DNA from: JACRLW01 sp046349595
Lineage (GTDB): Bacteria > Planctomycetota > UBA1135 > UBA2386
Direction of reading: 5' to 3'
Assembly: GCA_046349595.1 (NCBI GenBank)
Contig: JAXMCA010000001.1
Coordinates: forward strand, 2,294,001-2,358,000
DNA length: 64,000 nucleotides
The notes under the pieces were generated by a model. It was not told the DNA's origin, did no database searches, and saw nothing but the letters and a program-made list of their open reading frames with translations. A program made the translations under genes and the position numbers. Positions 38,775 to 48,309 of the stretch are shown one piece after another. How positions within the stretch are numbered: position 1 is the first letter of the stretch; every line of letters begins with the position of its first letter.

Positions 38775-41222
38775 TCAGGTCGCGGAATCGCGCTCACGAC
38801 GGAAGGCATCGAGCCGGCGCCGCGCCCGCGACAGCACCTCGGTGGCGTGCAGTCCGGTGAGCAGCTCGAGGCCGTCGAGCACGGCGCTGAAGGTCCAGAT
38901 GCGGAAGCGGCCGTCGGCGACGGCGGCGACGACCTCGGGCTCGAGCATCAGGTCGCGGGCGTTGGCGTCGGGGATCAGCACGCCCTGGCGTCCGGTGAGG
39001 CGATGCGCGCGGCAGGCGCCGAAGAAGGCCTCGACCTTCTCCACGACCCCGCCCACCGCCTGCACCTCGCCGCGCTGGTTCATCGAGCCGGTCACCGCGA
39101 TGCCCTGGTCGAGCGGCACGTCGGCGAGGCTCGACAGCAGGGCGAAGAGCTCGGCGCAGGACGCGGAGTCGCCATCCAGTCCGCCGTAGAGCTGTTCGAA
39201 GCCGATCGTCGCCGACAGCGGCAGCGGTCGTTCGCGGCCGAGCACGGCGGTGAGGAAGCCGCGCAAGACGAGCACGCCCTTGTCGTGGATCGGGCCGGAG
39301 AGGTCGGCCTCGCGCTCGATGCTGACGACGTCGGCGCCGCCTTCGGCGACCGGACCGGTCGCGGCGGTGATGCGGACCACCTTGCCGAACTGCGTCACGC
39401 CATCGTGCACGACGGTGAGCCCGTTGACCTGTCCGACCGCGCTGCCGCTGGTCGCGATCAGCACGTAGCCCTCGGCGATCGCCTGCTGCATGCGCTCGCA
39501 GGCGAGGCCGCGTCGCCAGGCGCGCTCGCGGATCGCGGTCTCGACGTGCGAACGCCGCACCTGACGGCTGCCCTGCGCCAGCGCCGCGTGTCCCGACTCG
39601 CGCGCCACGTCGGCGAGCTCGCCGAAGCAGGTGGTGAGCTTGTCCTGACGTCCCGCGAAGCGCGCGCCGTGCTCGACGATCGCCGCGTTCGCGTCCGGTG
39701 CGAAGCGCGGGAACTTCTCGTTGCGCACGATCCAGTCGAGGAAGTCGGCGTAGCGGCGGCGGTTCTCCGGCGTGTTCGGCAGCGTGGCGTCGAACTCGGC
39801 GTGCACCTTGAACAGGTGCGGGAACTGCGCGTCGTCCTGCGCAAGCTCCTCGTAGTCGCCGGGCTCGCCGATCATCACGACCTTCACGTCGAGCGGAATC
39901 GCCTCGGGTTGCAACGTGCCGGCGGTGGTGCCCGCGCTCGGGTCGAACTCGCGCACCTCGAGCTGTGCGGCGCGCAGCGCGCGCTTCATGTGCTGCCACA
40001 CACCGGGCTCGGCGGCGACGTCGGCCCAGCGCAGCACGAGGTAGCCGCCGTCCGCACGCAGGAGTGCTCCGGGATGGATGCGACGCAGCTCGGAACCATG
40101 GCTCTCGGCGACGCGCTCGATGATGCCGAACAGGTTCGCGTAGGTCGGGTTCGGCTCGACGACCACCGGACAGGCCTCGCCCTTGCCGCACTTCACCACC
40201 AGCACGGCGAGGTCCTCGAGTCGCGCGATGCCGCCTGGAAGGGCCCCGCCCTGCAGCTCCGGATCGGCGATGGTCTCGATCGAGCGCGGCAGGTTGCGGA
40301 CCACGGCCGCGCGCAACGCCGCGAGATGCGCACCGATCTCCGGCTGCTCCCAGCGGCGTGCGAACTCGGCGAGCACGTCGGCCATCGTCTCCTCGGCGAG
40401 ACGTCGGTCGACCGCGCGCAGCTCTCGGTCGAAGCGACGTGAGCTGCGCTCGACCACGTCGCTGATCTCCTCGAGACGATCGAGCAGCGTGTCGCGCGCG
40501 CGAAGCACCTTCGCGGCACGCGCCGCGGTGACGCGACCCGCAGCGAGCGCCTCGCCGAAGTGATCGACCGACACCGGTGCGTCGCCGAGCACCGGCAGCA
40601 CGTCGATGCGGGCTTCGCCGTTCTCCTCGGACTCCACCACCGCGCAGCCGGCTCGCCCGGCTTCGCGGCGCAGCGCTTCGAGCAGACGCGTGCGGCGCGC
40701 CTCGGCCTCGCCGCGGACCAGATTGCGCGACTGCCGATGACGGCGCGAAGTCAGCGCGACGCGGATCGCCTCGCGCAGATCGGCGATCAGCTCGGCCATC
40801 TCGTCGCGGAAGCGCTCGGCGCGGCCGCGCGGCAGGGCGAGCAGCCGCGGCTTGTTCGGCTCCTCGAAGTTGTGGACGAAGACGTAGTCCGGCCCGAGCC
40901 GGCACTGCGGCTGCAGCTCCTCGAGCAGGTGGCGCACGATGCGCGTGCGACCCGATCCCATCAGGCCGGAGAGGAAGACGTTGTAGCCGGGTGCGTACAG
41001 CTCGAGTCCCTTGCACAGCGCGGCGATCGCGCGCGGCTGGCCGAGCAGCTTGCTCGGGCCCGGCGGGGACTTGGAGCGCGACACCGCGGCGCAGGTCCAG
41101 CGCACCTCGTCGGCGACCAGGGAGCGCAACCCGCCGCCGCTGCGACGGCTGCGCCCACCGGCCTGCAGGCGCGCGAGCGCGCGTGCTCCCTCGTCGGAAC
41201 GCGAGGCCCCGCGACGACTCAT
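38775..41222 (-). CDS. ATP-binding Lon-like (LonB/AAA_32-type) protease
   Basis: An 815-residue protein. The N-terminal AAA part has a P-loop-like GLMGSGRT in which the usual Lys is Arg. A long charged helical region follows (about residues 120-330), then the second half of the ATPase with sensor segments. The C-terminal Lon protease domain has the catalytic dyad Ser686 (GLDGDSAS) and Lys729 (GGVVEKVEAFF), 43 residues apart exactly as in Lon. Members include E. coli YcbZ and degrade unneeded or damaged proteins. An alternative ATG at 41237 adds five residues. A gene for a universal stress protein lies upstream on the same strand. Confidence 0.88.
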   Translation of the reverse strand: MSRRGASRSDEGARALARLQAGGRSRRSGGGLRSLVADEVRWTCAAVSRSKSPPGPSKLLGQPRAIAALCKGLELYAPGYNVFLSGLMGSGRTRIVRHLLEELQPQCRLGPDYVFVHNFEEPNKPRLLALPRGRAERFRDEMAELIADLREAIRVALTSRRHRQSRNLVRGEAEARRTRLLEALRREAGRAGCAVVESEENGEARIDVLPVLGDAPVSVDHFGEALAAGRVTAARAAKVLRARDTLLDRLEEISDVVERSSRRFDRELRAVDRRLAEETMADVLAEFARRWEQPEIGAHLAALRAAVVRNLPRSIETIADPELQGGALPGGIARLEDLAVLVVKCGKGEACPVVVEPNPTYANLFGIIERVAESHGSELRRIHPGALLRADGGYLVLRWADVAAEPGVWQHMKRALRAAQLEVREFDPSAGTTAGTLQPEAIPLDVKVVMIGEPGDYEELAQDDAQFPHLFKVHAEFDATLPNTPENRRRYADFLDWIVRNEKFPRFAPDANAAIVEHGARFAGRQDKLTTCFGELADVARESGHAALAQGSRQVRRSHVETAIRERAWRRGLACERMQQAIAEGYVLIATSGSAVGQVNGLTVVHDGVTQFGKVVRITAATGPVAEGGADVVSIEREADLSGPIHDKGVLVLRGFLTAVLGRERPLPLSATIGFEQLYGGLDGDSASCAELFALLSSLADVPLDQGIAVTGSMNQRGEVQAVGGVVEKVEAFFGACRAHRLTGRQGVLIPDANARDLMLEPEVVAAVADGRFRIWTFSAVLDGLELLTGLHATEVLSRARRRLDAFRRERDSAT

Positions 41223-41307
41223 GGACAGCCTCCCCACCCACCCGCGGCGACACGGGTGCCGGGTCTTGCGACAGTGAGCTCGGACATCGCTGACTTCGTC
41301 GGATTCC

Positions 41308-41787
41308 TCAACGCGGCTGGGCGACCAGGACGCCGCAAGGAGCGGCGGCGAGGATCTCCTCGACCGTGCTGCGCATCAGGTGCTGCAGGAATCCTTGTCG
41401 ACCAGTCGGCCGGATCAGGATGAGGTCGACGTGCTGGACGATCGCCTCCTTGAGGATCTGCTCCGGCACCTCCTCGCTGACGATCGCGTGTCCGCGCGCC
41501 ATCACGCCGTTCTCGGCGGCCTGATCGACGATGCGCTGCAGGATGCGCTTGGCGTCGGCCACGAGATTGGCCGTCAACGTCGGTCCCTGGTTCTTGACCG
41601 CGGTCCGCCCGGCCGCCGCACGGTGCCGCGCGATCAAGGCGACCATCGCCGGTCGATCGATCACGCCGAACAGGATCAGTTCCGCGCCGAGCTGGCGGGC
41701 GAAGCGGATCGCCCATGACATGTCGGGCTCGCCGCGGTCGGCGAACTCGACGAAGGCCAGCATGCGACGGACCACGCGTTCGGGCAT
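41308..41787 (-). CDS. Universal stress protein (UspA family)
   Basis: A 159-residue single-domain protein of the UspA/adenine nucleotide alpha-hydrolase-like fold: RRMLAFVEFADRGEPDMSWA opening, then GAELILFGVID, a central helix, HVDLILIRPTGRQGF and VEEILAAAPCGVLVAQP at the end. The ATP-binding GxxGxxG-type motif is not clear, so it may be of the non-nucleotide-binding type. It is located 85 bases upstream of the Lon-like protease gene on the same strand. Confidence 0.75.
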   Translation of the reverse strand: MPERVVRRMLAFVEFADRGEPDMSWAIRFARQLGAELILFGVIDRPAMVALIARHRAAAGRTAVKNQGPTLTANLVADAKRILQRIVDQAAENGVMARGHAIVSEEVPEQILKEAIVQHVDLILIRPTGRQGFLQHLMRSTVEEILAAAPCGVLVAQPR

Positions 41788-41831
41788 CGGAACGCGCGGA
41801 TGCTAGAGCGGCGCGGCGGAAAACGCACCCG

Positions 41832-42767
41832 TCAGGCGGAGAGCTCGTCGCGGACGCGCTCGAGCAGGCGCTTGGTCGCCAGGATTCCGTCGCGCTCGCT
41901 CAGGCCGTTCCCCTCGAACTCGACACCGACATGACCGTGGTAGCCGGCATCGACCACGACCCTGAGCATGCGCAGGAAGTCGATCGTGGTCTCGTTGCCG
42001 TCGGGTCCGAAGGCGTAGCTCTTGGCGCTCACCGCCTTGGCGAAGGGCATCATCTCGGCGACGCCCTGATAGCGGTCGTAGTCCTCGTCCTTGCCGACGT
42101 GGAAGTTGCCGAAGTCGGGGAGCGTGCCGCAGCGTGGGTGGCCGACCATCCGCATCACGCCGCTCAGCCACTTGCCGTTCGACGACAGACCGCCGTGGTT
42201 CTCGACGATCACGTTGAGTCCGAGCGGAGCCGCGTAGTCGGTGAGCGCACGCAGACCGTCGGCGGCGAGCTTCTGCTGCTCGTCCCAGGTCCCCGAACTC
42301 TCGGCGTTGACGCGGATCGAGTGACAGCCGAGGCGCCTGCCCGCGTCGACCCAGCGGTGGTGGTTCTGCACCGCGGTTCGACGCCGCGCGTCGTCGGGAT
42401 CGCCGAGCGCGCCTTCGCCATCGCACATGATCAGCAGGCTGCGGACGCCTTCGCCGTCGCAGATCCTCGCCAGCTCGGCGAGGTAGCGGGCGTCGGTGCC
42501 CTTGTCCTTGAAGAACTGGTTCACGTACTCGCAGCCCTCGAAGCCGAGTTCGCGCGCGACGCGCGGGAAGTCGAGGTTGGTCAGATGCGGCTCCGCCCGC
42601 CCGAACAGGCTGCGGTGGAGCGACCACTCGGCGAGAGACAGGCGGAACAGCGGTTCCTTGCCCCCTTCGGCGGCGGCTCCACCCGACGCGCACGCGGAGG
42701 TCGCGGCGAGACCGAGCAGGCCGGTACTGCCGAGCAGGAACGAGCGGCGATCGATGGGCTGTCGCAT
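41832..42767 (-). CDS. Tat-exported sugar phosphate isomerase/epimerase-like protein
   Basis: A 311-residue protein with a twin-arginine signal (DRRSFLLGSTGLLGLAATSAC) that also ends in a lipobox-like cysteine. The body is an AP endonuclease 2 / xylose isomerase-like TIM barrel: LSLAEWSLHRSLF, GFEGCEYVNQFF, LNVIVENHGGLSSNG, GTLPDFGNFHV, GYHGHVGVEFEGNGLSE. The Glu, His and Asp residues in these stretches are plausible metal ligands. This family is often exported in planctomycetes and acts on sugars or inositol-like compounds. The ATG at 42767 is preferred over the longer opening at 42821. Confidence 0.85.
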   Translation of the reverse strand: MRQPIDRRSFLLGSTGLLGLAATSACASGGAAAEGGKEPLFRLSLAEWSLHRSLFGRAEPHLTNLDFPRVARELGFEGCEYVNQFFKDKGTDARYLAELARICDGEGVRSLLIMCDGEGALGDPDDARRRTAVQNHHRWVDAGRRLGCHSIRVNAESSGTWDEQQKLAADGLRALTDYAAPLGLNVIVENHGGLSSNGKWLSGVMRMVGHPRCGTLPDFGNFHVGKDEDYDRYQGVAEMMPFAKAVSAKSYAFGPDGNETTIDFLRMLRVVVDAGYHGHVGVEFEGNGLSERDGILATKRLLERVRDELSA

Positions 42768-42907
42768 GGCGGATCCGGATCGGAAGGCCGGGAGCGTAGC
42801 CACGCCGGGTGCCGACTCCACCGCGCCGCCGGCGCCGGAACTGTCGCCGCGAGGGAGGACGGGGTTGCGGGCGGCACGCCACCACAGAAGATGCCCCGCC
42901 CGTCCCC

Positions 42908-45235
42908 ATGCGCCGGATCTCCCTTCTCGCCGCCGCCATCCTCGCCGTGCCGCTCGCGGCGCAGACCGACGTCTGGCAGATCCCCTTGCGCGGTGCGGTG
43001 GAATACCAGCGCACCACCAACCAGTGGACCTGCAGTCCGCTCGGCGACGACGCGCGCGCCGGTCGTCACCTGCTGGTGCGGCGCGGCGAGCAGGGCGGTG
43101 CGGAGTGGCGCTTCCGCATGGCGGGGAGCACCGGCAGCGACGGCTTCGAGCGCCCGGAATACGACGACAGCGGCTACAGCGTCGGCATCTCGCCCTTCGG
43201 CGACAACGGGCAGCGCACCCCCTGGCCCGGCAACCAGCCCTTCCTCGAGGCGCGCTGCCACTTCACCCTGCCGCGCAAGCTGCCGCGCGCGCTGGTGATC
43301 GCGATCGACCACGACGACCTCGCGCAGGTGTGGATCAACGGCGTGCCGAGCTACACCGGCGACCGCTATCTGCGCGGCGTCTTCGCCGCGGCACCGTCGG
43401 CCGCCGTCGACTCGCTGCGCCCCGGCGAGAACCTGATCGTGGTGCGCATCCACAACACCGGAGGAGCGTCGTTCTTCGACCTCGCGCTGACCGGCTTCGA
43501 CAAGACCTTCCGGGACCCGGCGCAGGCCGTCAATCTCACCCGCGCTCTCGACGACGCCGCCGTGCGCATCCGCAACGGCCTGTTCCCGAACTTCCGCTCC
43601 GGCCCCTTCCTCTTCGAGGGCCAGCTCGACCCGACGCACCGACGCATGACGGATCCGGGGATCGACTTCCGCGATCTGCCGGCCTTCCTCGGCTTCGATC
43701 TCGAACGCGTCAACGGCTCGGGATCGCAGAACGGCGAGGCAGCGCGCATCTACCGCTTCGGCGACGTCTCCTGGCGCGGCAAGGTGCAACCCGTCGACGC
43801 GACCGGCCTGCAGACGATGGAGTTCGACGTCGACACCGGCGAGCCGGCACAGCGCAACGACGACAAGCGCTTCGTCGAACGCAACGTGCGCTCGAACCTG
43901 GTGTGGTCGCACGCCTTCAAGGGGCGCATCGTCGTCGAGCGGCGCTTCGATCCGACGCGCGGCGTGGTCGCCGCGATGCACACCCGCATCGAGGGACGGG
44001 TCAACGCGCTCGCCGGCGACGACGCGGCGCGTCCGAGCGAGTTCGTGCTCGACGAGGAGTGGACCTGCAGGCGCGTTCGTCCCAACCGCGATCCCGACTT
44101 CGAGACCCAGGTCAGCAAGGCGATCCAGCAGGGCGCGACCAAGCTGAAGGCCGAGCTCGGCGACCTCGATCGCCCCGTCCTGCGCAACGAGCCGACCGCC
44201 AACGAGACCTACAACTCGGGCCGCCTCGCGCTCGCCACGCTGGCCCTGATCCACGCCGAAGTCCCCCACGACGACCCGGTGCTGTCGCGCGCCGTCGCCG
44301 AACTCCGCAGGCGGCGCTTCAACGACACCTACTCGACGGCCAACGCGATCATGGCGATGGAGGCCTGGTACTCCCCGCGTGGCGAACGCGAGGAGCTGCG
44401 CGCCGGCCTGATCGATCGCCCGCGGCAGCGCCAGATCGCGGCGGAGGACAGGAAGCTGATCCAGGACTGGGTGGCGACGCTGATGAGCGACATCGACACG
44501 CGCGTCGACACCGGTTACCTGCTGCGCTTCAACTACACCGGCGGACCGCGCTACGACCACTCGGTGAACCAGTACGGCCTGCTCGGCCTGTACTCGGCGA
44601 TGCTGTGCGGCATCGACGTGCCCGGGTCGGTGTGGACCTCGGCCGCGAACCACCTGATCGCCGACCAGGAGAAGCCGGGCCGCGAGATCAAGCTCGAACT
44701 GACCAGCTACGCGCAGCTCGAGCGCATGCGCAGCGGGGGGACGACCAGCGGACCGCGCCCGGCGAACGTCGCCGGCTGGAGTTACCAGGGACCCAAGGGC
44801 GATGGCGTGCCCAACCCGATCTACGGCTCGATGACCTGCGCCGGACTCGCCGGCGTCACCATCTGCCTCGCGGGCATGCGCGACGCCGGCATCAAGCGCG
44901 GCGATCTCGAGGTCGCCGGCGAGCGTTCGCTGCAGCGCGGCTTCGCGTGGCTGGCCGCCAACTTCACGCTGTTCAGCAACGCGCAGCGCGTCCATCAGCC
45001 GTACTACTGGGTCTACTACTACCTGTACGGACTCGAGCGCGCCTGCGAGCTCGCCAACGTCGCGTTGATCAACGGACGCGACTGGTACTTCGAGGGTGCG
45101 CTCACGCTGATCGCACAGCAGCAGGCCGACGGCGGCTGGCCCGACGATCACCACCCCGACGAGATCATGGAGCGCACCGCGATGGCGGTGCTGTTCCTCA
45201 AGAAGTCGTCGGCCCCGGTCTACACGCAGAAGTGA
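42908..45235 (+). CDS. Large exported protein with galactose-binding-like and alpha/alpha-toroid domains
   Basis: A 775-residue protein with a signal peptide (ISLLAAAILAVPLAAQ). An N-terminal jelly-roll region (about residues 60-200) ends in RPGENLIVVRIHNTGGASFF, typical of sugar-binding domains. The C-terminal half (about residues 430-770) has helical repeats as in the prenyltransferase/squalene-cyclase-like alpha/alpha toroids: TYSTANAIMAMEAWYSPRGE, QYGLLGLYSAMLCGIDVPG, QQADGGWPDDHHPDEIMERT. The substrate is unknown. It is divergent from the sugar isomerase-like gene, 140 bases apart. Confidence 0.75.
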   Translation: MRRISLLAAAILAVPLAAQTDVWQIPLRGAVEYQRTTNQWTCSPLGDDARAGRHLLVRRGEQGGAEWRFRMAGSTGSDGFERPEYDDSGYSVGISPFGDNGQRTPWPGNQPFLEARCHFTLPRKLPRALVIAIDHDDLAQVWINGVPSYTGDRYLRGVFAAAPSAAVDSLRPGENLIVVRIHNTGGASFFDLALTGFDKTFRDPAQAVNLTRALDDAAVRIRNGLFPNFRSGPFLFEGQLDPTHRRMTDPGIDFRDLPAFLGFDLERVNGSGSQNGEAARIYRFGDVSWRGKVQPVDATGLQTMEFDVDTGEPAQRNDDKRFVERNVRSNLVWSHAFKGRIVVERRFDPTRGVVAAMHTRIEGRVNALAGDDAARPSEFVLDEEWTCRRVRPNRDPDFETQVSKAIQQGATKLKAELGDLDRPVLRNEPTANETYNSGRLALATLALIHAEVPHDDPVLSRAVAELRRRRFNDTYSTANAIMAMEAWYSPRGEREELRAGLIDRPRQRQIAAEDRKLIQDWVATLMSDIDTRVDTGYLLRFNYTGGPRYDHSVNQYGLLGLYSAMLCGIDVPGSVWTSAANHLIADQEKPGREIKLELTSYAQLERMRSGGTTSGPRPANVAGWSYQGPKGDGVPNPIYGSMTCAGLAGVTICLAGMRDAGIKRGDLEVAGERSLQRGFAWLAANFTLFSNAQRVHQPYYWVYYYLYGLERACELANVALINGRDWYFEGALTLIAQQQADGGWPDDHHPDEIMERTAMAVLFLKKSSAPVYTQK

Positions 45236-45255
45236 CGCGCGCGCGACGCGTCACT
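45231..45255. terminator. Bidirectional hairpin between convergent genes
   Basis: AGTGACGCG (45231-45239) pairs perfectly with CGCGTCACT (45247-45255) around a 7-base loop. The left arm contains the stop of the toroid-protein gene, and the right arm contains the reverse complement of the histidine-phosphatase stop. This is a 9-bp stem without a T-tract. Confidence 0.6.
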
Positions 45256-45880
45256 CGCCGGCCAGCGCCAGCGCATTCCAGGCACTGACGCGCGCACCGT
45301 TGGCGAACAGGTCGAGCACGCCGATGCCGCCGTGCGGCAGCGACAAGGACGGCGCGCGCGACAGGCGCATGCCGAGCATCGCGGTCGCGAAACCGGAGAT
45401 CAGGCCGCCGGGCGCGACCGCGACGATCGCCTTGCCGGCCAGGGCCGGGGAGATGCCGTTCCACCACGACAGCATCCGCTCGACGGCGTCGCCGAGGCTC
45501 TCGCCCCCGGGCGCGGTCCCCGCACCGAACTCGGCGAAGAACTCGCGGGCCCGGACGGGGTCGTCGCGCGCGATCTCGTCCCAGCGACGGCCCTGCCAGC
45601 TCCCCATGTCCTGATCGCGCAGGCGCTCCTCGACGGCGACCTCGAGCCCCTTCGCCATCGCGATCGCCTCGGCGGGGTCCTGGCACTGCGGGCGGTCGGC
45701 GGCGAAGACCGCATCGACGCGCAGGCGGCCGAAGGCGCGCAGCCACAGGAGCACGGTGTCCTGCCCGCGGCGTCCGAGCCGTGCCTCGCCCGAGCCGACG
45801 ACCACACCGTCGGCCTCGACCGCGAGTTCCGGGTGACGACAGACGAACAGGCGACAGAAATCGGTGACCTCGGGGAGCAC
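45251..45880 (-). CDS. Histidine phosphatase superfamily protein, catalytic residues altered
   Basis: About 209 residues with the branch-1 histidine phosphatase (phosphoglycerate mutase-like) layout: a first strand ending in CRHPE, VDAVFAADRPQCQDPAEAIA, EERLRDQDMGSWQG with WDEIARDDP, GGESLGDAVERM and a last core strand IVAVAPGGLISGF. In active enzymes the first motif is RHG and the last is (S/T)HGG. Here they read RHP and APGG, so the second catalytic His (position 157) is Pro. It may be an inactive relative. GTG 45880 is the chosen start. A TTG slightly upstream is possible. It is divergent from the KaiC-like gene. Confidence 0.65.
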   Translation of the reverse strand: MLPEVTDFCRLFVCRHPELAVEADGVVVGSGEARLGRRGQDTVLLWLRAFGRLRVDAVFAADRPQCQDPAEAIAMAKGLEVAVEERLRDQDMGSWQGRRWDEIARDDPVRAREFFAEFGAGTAPGGESLGDAVERMLSWWNGISPALAGKAIVAVAPGGLISGFATAMLGMRLSRAPSLSLPHGGIGVLDLFANGARVSAWNALALAGE

Positions 45881-45974
45881 GCCAAGAGGCTGCGCGGCCG
45901 CCGCCAAGGAATCAACCGGCTCTCGCGGTGCTCGACGTGGCGCGCGGGCGGCGAGGGTGCGACGATCGCCGCGG

Positions 45975-47549
45975 ATGTTCGATGTCCTGAGGACGTGGAT
46001 CGACGGTCTCGATGCCGTGCTCGCCGGCGGCATCCGCTACCCGGAGGACGGCGCGGCCTTCGTGTTCATCTCGGGCGGCCCCGGCTCGGGGAAGACCCTG
46101 CTGGGCCTCGAGATGGTCGCGCGTCAATGGCTCGAGGGCGAGGACGGCAGCACCTGCCTGTACTACTCGGTCGAGCACACCCCGCAGTCGCTGGCGCGCA
46201 AGCTCGCCTTCGACTTCGGGTTCTACGGCAGCGCCTCGAAGGTCACGACGCTCCCGCAGGAGGTGCCGCACAAGCTGGTGCTGCTCGCGGAGACCGCGCG
46301 CGGACGCAGCAAGCTGGTGCTCACGCAGGCACACCCCGCGACCTTCGACGAGGGTCGCAGCGGCAGCTCGGTCGACATCGATTGGATCCTCGCCGAGATC
46401 GCCAACCACCGTCTCGCCGGGCCGGTCAAGATCGCCTGCGTCGACAACATCGGCCTGCTGCTGACCGACCTCGACTTCTTCGGCAAGCGCCGCGCGCTGC
46501 TCGCGACACGGCGGCAGCTCCAGGCTTCGAAGGTGCACGGCATCTTCGTCCAGGAGACGACCGACACGCGCGACCTGCGCCTGCCCAGCGCCGAGGAGTT
46601 CTCGACCGATCTGCTGATCGAGCTCGGCTATCAGCGCGAGTCGCAGGCCTTCAAGGCGCGCACACTCGAGATCCAGAAGGCGCGTCACCAGTACTACTAC
46701 CGCGGCGTGCACCACTTCTCGATCGCGGGACGCGGCGTCCTGCGCGACTCCTATCTCGGCGCGCGCAACGAACGCGGACCGGGCGTGCACGTCTATCCGT
46801 CGGTCGCGGCGCAGCTCTCGATCTCGCGTGACACGCACGGCGGCACGGTTCCGCCGCGCGGCCGCGAGACGCTCGACATGGGCCAGCGCGATCTCGCCTC
46901 CGGCTTCCTCGACGGCACCGGCCCCACCTCCGGCAGCTCGACGGTGATCCTCGCCGAGCCCGGCACGCGCTACACCTACCTCGCGATGCGCTTCCTCGCC
47001 GCGGGCTGTGCGCTCGACGAGCAGACCCTGTTCGTCTCGACCAAGGAGGACAGCGACGCGCTGCTGCGCATCGCCGAGCGCGAACCCGCGCTGTCACGCG
47101 ATCTGCTCCGCGACGGGAAGTTCGTGGATCGCTTCCGCGTGCTGTACCTCCATCCGGAGTTCATCAGCGCGGGCAAGTTCACCTGGGACCTCCTGCGCTT
47201 CACCGAAGCCGAGGGCGGCCAACCGGTGACGCGCCTCGCCTTCGACAACATCTACCGCCTCGGCGACCGCTTCCCGCTGCTCGAGAGCCAGGAGTTCATG
47301 ATCCCGGCCCTCCTCGACGTGCTGCGCTACCGCGGCGTCACCCCGCTGTTCGTCGACCTGGTGCCGCCGGGATCGGCGAAGGGTCGCGTGCCCTTCGACC
47401 CCGCGCGTTGGATGGTGACCTTCGACCACGTGCTGCACCTGTTCCTCGACGAGGAGGAGCGCACACCCCGCACCTACGTGCGCGTGCTGAAGTCCTCGAC
47501 CGGCAAGTTCGCGCGCCGCGCGATGCCGGTCGACTTCGACCGCGAGTAG
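45975..47549 (+). CDS. KaiC-like double RecA-domain ATPase with a degenerate second domain
   Basis: A 524-residue protein with two tandem RecA/KaiC-like domains. Domain 1 has an intact Walker A (GGPGSGKT, residues 34-41) and a Walker B-like strand KIACVDNIGLLL. It belongs to the KaiC/RAD55 group (ISGGPGSGKTLLGLEMVARQ). Domain 2 starts near residue 320 with the same fold pattern, but its P-loop reads AEPGTRYT, lacking the Gly-Lys pair, with Tyr333 at the Lys position. A Walker B-like RLAFDNI remains. It is probably cytoplasmic signalling or regulation. No KaiA, KaiB or kinase partner is adjacent. The ATG at 45975 is the natural start. Confidence 0.8.
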   Translation: MFDVLRTWIDGLDAVLAGGIRYPEDGAAFVFISGGPGSGKTLLGLEMVARQWLEGEDGSTCLYYSVEHTPQSLARKLAFDFGFYGSASKVTTLPQEVPHKLVLLAETARGRSKLVLTQAHPATFDEGRSGSSVDIDWILAEIANHRLAGPVKIACVDNIGLLLTDLDFFGKRRALLATRRQLQASKVHGIFVQETTDTRDLRLPSAEEFSTDLLIELGYQRESQAFKARTLEIQKARHQYYYRGVHHFSIAGRGVLRDSYLGARNERGPGVHVYPSVAAQLSISRDTHGGTVPPRGRETLDMGQRDLASGFLDGTGPTSGSSTVILAEPGTRYTYLAMRFLAAGCALDEQTLFVSTKEDSDALLRIAEREPALSRDLLRDGKFVDRFRVLYLHPEFISAGKFTWDLLRFTEAEGGQPVTRLAFDNIYRLGDRFPLLESQEFMIPALLDVLRYRGVTPLFVDLVPPGSAKGRVPFDPARWMVTFDHVLHLFLDEEERTPRTYVRVLKSSTGKFARRAMPVDFDRE

Positions 47550-47551
47550 GG

Positions 47552-48309
47552 TCAGGCGCGCAGCGCTTCGCGCAGCGCACGCACCTCGTCGGCGCTGGTC
47601 TCGCGGCGCGTGAAGGGATCGCGGCCGGGCACGTCGAAGACCATGCGCGCGCCGCGCCAGCGCATCGGTCCGTCGGCGATGCGCGCCGCGGACAGGTGCA
47701 CCTCGCGCACGCCGGATCCGGCGACGATCGCACGCACGTTGCCGTGCCGCACGCCGCCGCCGGCCATGATCGAGATGCGGCGGTCGGCCCGCTGCACGAG
47801 CGCGGCGAGCTTGTGGGCGCCGCGCGCGGCGTCGAACTCGCCGCCGGAGCTGAGCACGCGGGGCACGCCGAGCTCGCAGAGAGTGTCGAGAGCAGCGTCG
47901 AGATCCTGCGCGACGTCGAAGGCGCGGTGGAAGGTGAAGCCGGAAGGGCTCGCCGCAGCGAGCAGCTCACGCGTCGCGTGGACGTCGACGGCGCCGTCCG
48001 GGGTGAGCGCCCCGCACACGAAACCGTCGACGCCGAGGCGTCGCAGCTCCTCCATCTCCCGCACGAGCAGGGTCAGGTCGTCGGCATCGAGGGAGAAGTC
48101 CCCCGGGCGCAGCCGCAAGATCGCGAAGATCGGCAATGCGGTCGCCGCGCGCGCGCGTGCGCACAGGCCGGCGCTCGGCGTCAGTCCGCCGAGTTCGAGC
48201 GCGGAGCACAGCTCGATACGGTCGGCACCGCCCTCGGTCGCCGCGCACACACCCTGCACGCTGTCGACCGCGACCTCGACGACCACCTCACCACTCGGAC
48301 CAGGTGTGC

